Shown in pieces: positions 1 through 5,371 of a stretch of 5,649 bases of DNA. The position numbers and the translations under genes were made by a program. This DNA comes from Rhodospirillaceae bacterium (lineage in GTDB: Bacteria; Pseudomonadota; Alphaproteobacteria; SP197): assembly GCA_018700655.1 (NCBI GenBank), contig JABIUG010000332.1, forward strand, positions 1 through 5,649, read 5' to 3'. Position 1 is the stretch's first letter; each line of letters starts with the position of its first letter. Under the pieces are notes generated by a model, which did not search any database, was not told the origin of the DNA, and saw nothing but the letters and a program-made list of their open reading frames with translations.

Positions 1-131
1 AGAGTCTCGGCAACGTCGCGCCCGCCGACACCTACTTCGGGCGTCACACAGCGATTATCAAAAGGAGGGAAAAGATCAAAAAACTGACCATCCAAAGCCG
101 CCGCTTGAACCATCAACAACAAGCGGCTTAA
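1..131 (+). CDS. IS3-family transposase OrfB, C-terminal fragment (5' end outside the window)
   Basis: Reading in frame from position 3, an open frame with no start in the window ends at the TAA at 129-131 and gives 42 residues. They include NVAPADTYFGR followed by a basic stretch with KRREKIKKLTIQSRRLNH. In IS3-family OrfB (DDE integrase) proteins the conserved extreme C-terminus reads like NVTPADVYFGR, then a K/R-rich tail ending in RRL-H-QAA, so the match is specific despite the short length. The catalytic DDE residues lie upstream, outside the window. The full protein, made by programmed frameshifting with OrfA in this family, would cut and join the ends of its element. Whether the copy is intact cannot be judged here. 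Nothing suggests a functional link with the catabolic genes downstream; it marks an insertion at their 5' side. Confidence 0.85.
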   Translation, partial: SLGNVAPADTYFGRHTAIIKRREKIKKLTIQSRRLNHQQQAA

Positions 132-204
132 CATCAAATCCAGATGAGCCAGATACTCAATTAGAAAACAAACTCACGCGTCCCAAATGTTTTGACGACG
201 GACA
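1..204 (+). mobile_element. Right-hand end of an IS3-family insertion sequence (partial; boundary inferred)
   Basis: The transposase tail stops at 131 and is followed by about 70 nt of non-coding, AT-richer sequence. IS3-family elements end close behind OrfB with terminal repeats that start 5'-TG. The reverse complement read from 204 starts TGTCCGTCGTCAAAACATTT, which fits such an end, so I place the boundary at about 204. The left end, the matching inverted repeat and the target duplication are outside the window, so the exact edge is an inference and could be off by several bases. Confidence 0.5.
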
Positions 205-217
205 GTCGGCACTGTCC
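200..217. repeat. Perfect 7-bp inverted repeat with 4-nt loop
   Basis: GGACAGT at 200-206 and ACTGTCC at 211-217 are perfect reverse complements around the loop CGGC. The left arm overlaps the presumed end of the insertion sequence and the right arm lies in flanking DNA. No T-tract follows, so it is not a standard intrinsic terminator. It could be a protein-binding dyad or a leader hairpin of the amidohydrolase transcript. The dyad is visible; its role is unknown. Confidence 0.55.
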
Positions 218-221
218 AGAT

Positions 222-238
222 GCAGCCTTGATGGCTGC
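222..238. repeat. 6-bp inverted repeat (hairpin) upstream of the amidohydrolase gene
   Basis: GCAGCC at 222-227 pairs with GGCTGC at 233-238 around the loop TTGAT, four bases after the preceding dyad. The right arm can alternatively pair with downstream bases (GCTG at 234-237 with CAGC at 243-246), so two mutually exclusive folds are possible in the leader. Only two T's follow, so terminator activity is not supported. Confidence 0.4.
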
Positions 239-300
239 TTGCCAGCACCGCCGGCGGGTTGCACTGTTATCTGACAACTCCAGCCCGTGAACCCTGCTTC

Positions 301-305
301 AGGAG
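301..305 (+). promoter_or_regulatory. Ribosome binding site of the amidohydrolase gene
   Basis: AGGAG lies 7 nt before the ATG at 313. It selects this start over the in-frame ATG at 259, which has no such site and would add 18 residues that do not look like the family. Confidence 0.75.
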
Positions 306-312
306 AGGCGCC

Positions 313-1410
313 ATGACGGACGCACCCGTGATTTCCGCAGACAGCCATGTTCAGGAACCCCCGGAGCTTTACACCGAGTGGGTTGATGCCAGGTACCGTG
401 ACCGTGCGCCGCACATGGAAGAACGCGATGGTGCGACCTATTTCATCGTCGACGGCAAGAAGCCGCGGCGCATGGACCTGGCGGCCGAACGCGCCGACGA
501 AGACGATCAGAACCGGGAGTTCCGGGATGATCCCAGCGGCGGGCGCGATATTGATCGGCGGCTGGCCGATCAGGCGCGCGACGGCGTTTCCGCCGAGGTG
601 ATTTATCCCAACAGCTCACTTTTCCTCTACATGTCGAGTGACGCCGGCTATCAGTTCGCCGTGGCACGCGCCTACAACGACTGGGGCATCGAACTGTTCG
701 GCTCCAACAAGGATCGTTTTGTTCCTGTCGCGATCGTGCCGGTGATCGATCTCCAACAATCGGTCAAGGAGGTCGAACGGGTCGCCAAGGCCGGTTACCG
801 CAGCATCAAGATACCGCTCACCGTGGATAGCCGGCCTTACAATCTTCCCGAATACGAGCGGCTATGGGCGGCCTGCGCCGACCACGATATCGTCGTCTCG
901 CTCCATGCCTTCACCGAGAGCGAGGATCACTATCCCGAAGACTGGGGCGAGGAAGAGGGCCATGGCGGCGCCCTGTCCCACATGGCGATGAGCATGGCGC
1001 GCGGCCAGAGCCCGGTTGCACTGCTGATTTCCTCAGGCGCGCTGCAACGCCATCCAAACCTGAAGTTTGTCGTGGTCGAATGCGGTGCCGGATGGCTCGC
1101 CTGGCTGCTCTATGTCATGGACGAGCAGGTCGAGAAAAAACACATGTGGATCCGCCCGTCGCTGGAGATGAAACCCAGCGAGTTCTTCCGCCGCCAGGGT
1201 GGCGTCACCTTCAGCGACGATCCCATTGCACTGCGCCTGCTCGACTACACCAGTTCAGATGTCCTGCTCTGGGGCAGCGACTATCCCCACGACGAAGGCA
1301 CGTTCCCACACAGCCAGGATGTGATCGAGCGGACCTTTGCCGGCATCTCGGCAGAGGACAAACGCAAGATCGTCTATGACAACGCCAAGCGCATCTATGG
1401 CTTTGAGTGA
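313..1410 (+). CDS. Amidohydrolase-2 family metal-dependent hydrolase/decarboxylase
   Basis: A 365-residue protein of usual length for the amidohydrolase-2 (ACMSD-like) TIM-barrel family, which includes metal-dependent C-C decarboxylases and hydrolases of aromatic or carboxylic substrates; presumably cytosolic, as no signal peptide is visible. Metal-site motifs seen: ADSHVQEP at residues 9-16 (D10, H12, E15), in place of the HxH of many amidohydrolases but common in this subgroup; SLHAF with H198; VECGAGW with E256; WGSDYPHDEG at 320-329, where D323 is the expected metal-binding and catalytic aspartate. The stretch FVPVAIVPVIDLQQSV is also typical of the family. The ATG at 313 has a good ribosome binding site. 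It is the first gene of the cluster, ends 7 nt before the likely start of the NmrA-like gene, and is probably co-transcribed with it. The family is firm; substrate, and decarboxylase versus hydrolase, cannot be decided. Confidence 0.92.
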   Translation: MTDAPVISADSHVQEPPELYTEWVDARYRDRAPHMEERDGATYFIVDGKKPRRMDLAAERADEDDQNREFRDDPSGGRDIDRRLADQARDGVSAEVIYPNSSLFLYMSSDAGYQFAVARAYNDWGIELFGSNKDRFVPVAIVPVIDLQQSVKEVERVAKAGYRSIKIPLTVDSRPYNLPEYERLWAACADHDIVVSLHAFTESEDHYPEDWGEEEGHGGALSHMAMSMARGQSPVALLISSGALQRHPNLKFVVVECGAGWLAWLLYVMDEQVEKKHMWIRPSLEMKPSEFFRRQGGVTFSDDPIALRLLDYTSSDVLLWGSDYPHDEGTFPHSQDVIERTFAGISAEDKRKIVYDNAKRIYGFE

Positions 1411-1417
1411 GACCGGC

Positions 1418-2266
1418 ATGCTTCTGATCACCGCCGCGACGGGCAAGATCGGTTCCATCGTTGTCGAGCAGCTTTCGGCGCGTGGCATTGCCGCACGAGC
1501 CCTGATCCGAAACCCCGGGCAGGCGCGGGACCTGCCTGGCATCGACTGGATGATCGGCGATTTCGAAGATGGGGCCAGCATGGCTGCTGCACTCGATGGC
1601 GTCGACGTCATGTACCTTGCCTGTGGTGAATCCCAACGCAAGGTGGAACTGGAAAAGCAGGCGATCGATGCGGCTTCAAGCGCTCGTGTCACGCGTGTCG
1701 TCAAGGTCTCGGCTTCGGACGCCCATGACGACAATGCGTCTGATTTTCGACGTGGCAACGGCATGATCGAACGTTATCTCCGCGATTCCGGCCTGGCGTG
1801 GACGATCCTGCGCCCGACCATGTTTAACCAGTCACTCGATCTGCTTGCGATTGCACAGAAGGGCGAACTGCTTTCGCCCCAGGGGGATGCCACGACGCCG
1901 TTCATCGACGTTCGTGACATCGCCGATGTCGCCGTCGCTGTCCTGACCGCAGAAAACCATCATGACCGGATCTATGATCTGACCGGTCCCGATGCGCTGA
2001 CCCAGGATGCACTGGCCGTTGTGGTTTCAGAGGTCTGCGGCAAACCCGTGACCTGCCGTCACGTCACGGATGCCGAATCCTATAGGGGCCTGCTTGAAGC
2101 CGGTGTGGATGAAGGCATGGCCCGTTCCATGATCGCGCACTGGCAGTCCTATCGCGCCCGCCCGGCCGCGCTGATTTCAGGCTGGACCGAAATCCTGACC
2201 AGCCATCCGCCACGTACCTTGCGTGCGTATCTCGAGGAGTGTGTCGCGGCGTCTGGAATCGGTTAA
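1418..2266 (+). CDS. NmrA-like NAD(P)-binding protein (atypical short-chain dehydrogenase)
   Basis: A 282-residue Rossmann-fold protein. It opens with MLLITAATGKIG, the dinucleotide-binding loop, where the first glycine of the usual GATGxxG is alanine (residue 6). RALIRNP follows the second strand, as in NADP-preferring NmrA/QOR2-type proteins, then IGDFED, VVKVSASDA, a TILRPTMF segment and FIDVRDIADVAV, all in the family order. The classical YxxxK catalytic pair is not evident, so it may be a redox sensor or an atypical reductase acting on a pathway intermediate. I chose the ATG at 1418 because the Rossmann strand starts directly there. An ATG at 1397 would add seven residues and overlap the amidohydrolase gene by 14 nt; neither has a strong ribosome binding site. 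Tight spacing on both sides suggests one operon with its neighbours. Confidence 0.88.
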   Translation: MLLITAATGKIGSIVVEQLSARGIAARALIRNPGQARDLPGIDWMIGDFEDGASMAAALDGVDVMYLACGESQRKVELEKQAIDAASSARVTRVVKVSASDAHDDNASDFRRGNGMIERYLRDSGLAWTILRPTMFNQSLDLLAIAQKGELLSPQGDATTPFIDVRDIADVAVAVLTAENHHDRIYDLTGPDALTQDALAVVVSEVCGKPVTCRHVTDAESYRGLLEAGVDEGMARSMIAHWQSYRARPAALISGWTEILTSHPPRTLRAYLEECVAASGIG

Positions 2267-2289
2267 GCTCCCCGAAAGACAAGCCAATC

Positions 2290-2295
2290 GGAGGA
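2290..2295 (+). promoter_or_regulatory. Ribosome binding site that decides a GTG start
   Basis: GGAGGA lies 4 nt before the GTG at 2300 and is the best ribosome binding site in the cluster. It supports the GTG over the in-frame ATG at 2321, which has no comparable site. Confidence 0.7.
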
Positions 2296-2299
2296 CGCC

Positions 2300-3613
2300 G
2301 TGCACCGCATTCCATTGATCATGGCCGTGATCAGCGACATCGCAGGACAGGTCAGAGGCAAGGGTTTCCCTGCGACCGAGCGCGATGAACGCCTCGAGAA
2401 GGGCGTCGGCTACACCTTTACCAACCACATGATCAACTGCTGGGGCCAGATTCCGGCAACTCCATGGGGCCCGCTGGGTGACATGGTGCTGATGCCCGAC
2501 CCCGCGACCGAGGTTGAAGTTGATTTCGGCGACGGCTCGGTCGTCGAGCGTTTCATGCTGGGCAGTCTCTATCACATGGACGGCACGCCCTGGGATTGTT
2601 GCCTGCGCAACTATCTGCGCAGTGCGGTCATGGAACTCGAACGCGAGACCGGGCTGATGTTGATCGCGGCCTTCGAGCACGAGTTCAACAGCACCGGGAT
2701 GCGCGACCGCACAGGCGATTCCTACAGTCTGGACAAGATACGGCTGGCCGGTGAGTTCCCGGAAGCCTATCTCTATGCCCTGCGGGCAGCCGAGGCCGAA
2801 CCCGAGACTTTCCTTCCGGAATTCGGTGCCAACCAGTTCGAAATAACGGTCAAGCCGGGCCGCGGTGTTGCAGCGGCCGATCGTGCCATTGTCGTGCGCG
2901 AACTGGCACGGGCCGCGGCCGAACGTCTGGGCCATCGCGTGAGTTTTTCGCCCAAGGTCGATCCGAACAATGCAGGCAACGGCGTTCACATCCACATGAG
3001 TTTCCGTGACCGCCAGCGCCAGCCGGTCGCCTATGATCCCGATATGCCCCATGGCGTTTCTGCACTGATGGGAAGTTTCGTTGCCGGAATCCTGCGCCGG
3101 CTGCCGTCGATCATTGCGGTGACGGCACCGTCGGCGGCTTCTTATCAGCGCCTGAACCCGCATTCCTGGAGTTCGACCTACAACAACCTGGGTCACCGCG
3201 ACCGCGAGGCGGCGGTGCGGATCTGTCCGGTTTCGGATGCGCCGGGTGCGAATGTCGCGGCAGCCTTCAATGTCGAGTTTCGCGCCGGAGACGCGGCAGC
3301 CAGCCCCTATCTGCAACTGGGTATTCTGGTCCGTGCCGGCCTTGAGGGAATTCGCGACAAGCTGCCCTTGCCCGAAACGACATCGTCGGACCCCGACGCC
3401 ATGACCGACGCCGAGCGTGCGGCCAAGGGTGTGGTCCGGCTGCCGACCTCGCTGAGTGATGCGCTTGATGCACTCGAGGCCGCTGAAGGTATCCGCGACC
3501 TGATACCTGGCGAGTTGTTTGATGCCTATGTCATGCACAAGCGCGGTGAGCTTGCAGCGATCGACGGGCTAGACGACGCAGAAATCTGCCGCAGGTATGC
3601 GGAAGTCTATTAG
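2300..3613 (+). CDS. Divergent glutamine-synthetase-family ligase (probable gamma-glutamyl-amine or other carboxylate-amine ligase)
   Basis: A 437-residue protein with a GTG start, slightly shorter than typical type I glutamine synthetases. An N-terminal beta-grasp-like part (VRGKGFPATE, then DMVLMPDPAT) precedes the catalytic domain. ATP/metal residues are recognisable: FEHEF (E126, E128), PEFGANQFE (E174, E181), GNGVHIH (H230), REAAVRICP (R302, R307) and VEFR (E326, R328), then PYLQLGILVRAGLEGI. The arginine-bearing RLVPGYEAP flap of true glutamine synthetases is missing: NPHSWSSTYNNLG (286-298) stands there, about six residues shorter. The FDGSS-type ammonium-site motif is also absent. It thus resembles the PuuA/gamma-glutamylamide-synthetase side of the family, which ATP-dependently joins a carboxylate to an amine, rather than an ammonia-assimilating enzyme. 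Lying between a dehydrogenase-like gene and a transporter gene, it probably serves a catabolic route. Family firm; substrates unknown. Confidence 0.88.
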   Translation: MHRIPLIMAVISDIAGQVRGKGFPATERDERLEKGVGYTFTNHMINCWGQIPATPWGPLGDMVLMPDPATEVEVDFGDGSVVERFMLGSLYHMDGTPWDCCLRNYLRSAVMELERETGLMLIAAFEHEFNSTGMRDRTGDSYSLDKIRLAGEFPEAYLYALRAAEAEPETFLPEFGANQFEITVKPGRGVAAADRAIVVRELARAAAERLGHRVSFSPKVDPNNAGNGVHIHMSFRDRQRQPVAYDPDMPHGVSALMGSFVAGILRRLPSIIAVTAPSAASYQRLNPHSWSSTYNNLGHRDREAAVRICPVSDAPGANVAAAFNVEFRAGDAAASPYLQLGILVRAGLEGIRDKLPLPETTSSDPDAMTDAERAAKGVVRLPTSLSDALDALEAAEGIRDLIPGELFDAYVMHKRGELAAIDGLDDAEICRRYAEVY

Positions 3614-3619
3614 TCGCAA

Positions 3620-3637
3620 CGGGACCAAACAGTCCCG
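3620..3637. repeat. 6-bp inverted repeat between the ligase and transporter genes
   Basis: CGGGAC at 3620-3625 and GTCCCG at 3632-3637 are perfect complements around the 6-nt loop CAAACA. The hairpin fills much of the 37-nt gap and its right arm runs into the GGGA that may serve as the transporter's ribosome binding site. It could stabilise or process the upstream mRNA or modulate transporter translation. No T-tract follows, so termination is unlikely. Confidence 0.5.
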
Positions 3638-3650
3638 GGAAGATGAGATC

Positions 3651-4919
3651 ATGAAGCCGACGCGCTTTCGCTGGACTGTCATCGCGATGCTGTTCTTGAT
3701 CATGATGGTCAACTACATCGACCGTTCGGCGATCTCGTTTGCGATGCCGTCGATCCAGCAGGAACTCGGACTGAACGAAACCCATGTCGGCCTCATCCTT
3801 GGCGCCTTCGGCCTGGGTTACGCCGTCGCAACCTTCCTGGGCGGTATCGCCGTCGACCGTTTCGGCGTGCGGATCGTGCTGATGGTCTCAATCGCGCTTT
3901 GGGCGCTGTCGATCGGCGTCACGGGGTTCGCGGCCGGGTTTGTCATGCTCTACATCGCGCGCATGGTGCTGGGTGTGGCGGAGGGCCCGAGTTTTCCGGC
4001 CATGGGCGGGGCCGTCGCGGCCTGGCTGCCCCAACAGGAACGGGTCCGGGCGCTTTCCGCCGCGTTGATAGCGGTACCGCTGGCGCTGGCGATCGGCGCG
4101 CCAGTGACGAGCGAGCTGATCGGCACCCTGGGCTGGCGCGGCACGTTCGTGGTGCTTGCGGTGCTATCCCTGCTGTGGCTTCCGGCCTGGTGGCTTCTGT
4201 TCCGCGACAGCCCGGCCGAGCAGCCCCGCGTCAATCAGGCCGAGCGCGAGTTGATCGAATCAGGCCGGGGTGCGCCGCCCGCGAGCCACAGGTGGCCCCA
4301 CGCCGCCGACTGGCGGATGCTGCTCAGCAACCGCACGCTGCTGGCCAACTACTGGGCCTTTTTCGTGTTCGGTTATTTTCTGTTTTTCTTCATGATATGG
4401 ATGCCGAGCTACCTGAAGCAAGTCTACCAGCTCGACCTCGCGCAGATTGGCTTGTTCTCGATCCTGCCGTGGCTGGCGGCTGCGCTGGGCATGTGGCTGG
4501 TCGGCCGCTTCAGCGACGGCCTGCACAGACGCGGCGGCACGCTGCGGGCCTCGCGCTCGATGCCGATCATCGTGACACAACTCATCGCAGTGCTTGCCGT
4601 CGCGCCTCTGGCGTTCACCAGCGATCTCGGCATCGCGATCGGCTGCATCACGCTGGCGGTGGGCGCGAGCATGGCGGCGAACGCGTCCTATTTTGCTGTC
4701 GATGTCGCGCCGACGCGCTCGGCGACCGCGCTCGGCGTCATGGATGCAGCCTTTGCGATTGCGGGCTTCGCCGCGCCGACCCTTACGGGCTGGGCCCTGG
4801 GGCTGCGCCACTCCTATCAGGATACGTTTCTGCTGATGGCGCTGCTCGCCCTGTCGTCGGTCATCGTGATGCTGCTGTTTCACCGGCCCGACCGGGACAG
4901 AGAGATCGCGCCGGAATGA
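3651..4919 (+). CDS. MFS transporter, anion:cation symporter (ACS)-like
   Basis: A 422-residue inner-membrane protein with about twelve hydrophobic segments in two halves joined by a charged loop around residues 190-225. Hallmarks of the ACS branch of the major facilitator superfamily (hexuronate, glucarate, phthalate and related carboxylate carriers) are NYIDRSAISFAMP in the first helix (residues 21-33), the helix 2-3 loop GGIAVDRFGVR (64-74), ARMVLGVAEGPSFPA in helix 4 (103-117) and the GWRGTF turn (161-166). It is expected to import an organic anion with protons. The ATG at 3651 is preceded by GGGAAG about 8 nt upstream. An ATG at 3597 would overlap the ligase gene and add a polar tail, so it is rejected. 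The position after the ligase gene suggests it brings in the pathway's substrate, but the substrate itself cannot be named. Confidence 0.9.
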   Translation: MKPTRFRWTVIAMLFLIMMVNYIDRSAISFAMPSIQQELGLNETHVGLILGAFGLGYAVATFLGGIAVDRFGVRIVLMVSIALWALSIGVTGFAAGFVMLYIARMVLGVAEGPSFPAMGGAVAAWLPQQERVRALSAALIAVPLALAIGAPVTSELIGTLGWRGTFVVLAVLSLLWLPAWWLLFRDSPAEQPRVNQAERELIESGRGAPPASHRWPHAADWRMLLSNRTLLANYWAFFVFGYFLFFFMIWMPSYLKQVYQLDLAQIGLFSILPWLAAALGMWLVGRFSDGLHRRGGTLRASRSMPIIVTQLIAVLAVAPLAFTSDLGIAIGCITLAVGASMAANASYFAVDVAPTRSATALGVMDAAFAIAGFAAPTLTGWALGLRHSYQDTFLLMALLALSSVIVMLLFHRPDRDREIAPE

Positions 4920-5350
4920 CGACCGAGCCGTTCTGGAAGCATAAATCCCTGGAGGAAATGACCCGCAAGGAGTGGGAATCGCTGTGTGACGGCTGCGGCA
5001 AGTGCTGTCTGGTCAAGCTTGAAGACGAAGACACCGGTGCGATCGAAGCGACCGATGTCGCCTGCCGTCTGCTCGACCTGGGGACCTGTCGCTGTATCGA
5101 CTATGGCCACCGCAAACGGCGCGTGCCCGACTGCGTCAAGCTGACACCCGGCAATATCGAAGAGCTCGCCTGGATGCCGGGAACCTGTGCCTATCGTCTG
5201 GTCTCCGAAGGCAAGGACCTGTTTGCCTGGCATCCGCTCGTTTCGGGTGACCCCGACAGCGTGCACCGGGCCGGCGTTTCATTGCGCGGCAAGGTCGTTT
5301 CGGAACGCAATGTGAGCGATGAGGAGCTTCTCGATCACGTTGTCGACTGA
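4916..5350 (+). CDS. ycgN: YcgN family protein (UPF0260, CxxCxxCC cluster)
   Basis: A 144-residue soluble protein, close in length and pattern to E. coli YcgN (about 150 residues). Seen in it: PFWKHKSLEEM near the N-terminus, EWESLCDGCGKCCL with C24, C27, C30 and C31, then VAC (C50), TCRC (C58, C60), PDCVKLTP (C73) and WMPGTCAYRL (C91), followed by AWHPL. The conserved cysteines make metal binding (zinc or an iron-sulfur cluster) likely, but the biochemical function of the family is not established to my knowledge. Its ATG overlaps the transporter's stop codon in an ATGA arrangement, so its translation is probably coupled to the transporter. Conservation across proteobacteria suggests a general housekeeping role rather than a specific part in this pathway. 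Confidence 0.93.
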   Translation: MTTEPFWKHKSLEEMTRKEWESLCDGCGKCCLVKLEDEDTGAIEATDVACRLLDLGTCRCIDYGHRKRRVPDCVKLTPGNIEELAWMPGTCAYRLVSEGKDLFAWHPLVSGDPDSVHRAGVSLRGKVVSERNVSDEELLDHVVD

Positions 5351-5371
5351 GAACTGTAAGACGAGCCTTTT

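Noticed and set aside
239..287. Sigma-70-like promoter in the leader (TTGCCA at 239, TTGCAC at 259, TGTTAT at 265)
   Set aside because: No pair of boxes has acceptable spacing: TTGCCA to TGTTAT is about 20 nt, and TTGCAC has no -10 at 17 nt.
157..414. Minus-strand open frame covering the leader and the start of the amidohydrolase gene
   Set aside because: No domain, and it overlaps both the probable insertion-sequence end and a well-supported gene on the other strand.
2177..3538. Long minus-strand open frame (453 codons) opposite the ligase gene
   Set aside because: It mirrors the high-GC codon pattern of the ligase gene, is rich in Arg, His and Gln, and shows no recognisable domain; the plus-strand frame has clear glutamine-synthetase motifs.
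4260..4883. Minus-strand open frame (207 codons) inside the transporter gene
   Set aside because: Its Arg/Gln/His-rich composition is that of the antisense of a hydrophobic membrane protein; no domain and no start signal.
3899..4915. Upstream extension of the ycgN frame through the transporter gene
   Set aside because: The residues before the ATG at 4916 are Arg/Ala-rich out-of-frame sequence of the transporter; YcgN homology begins only at 4916.
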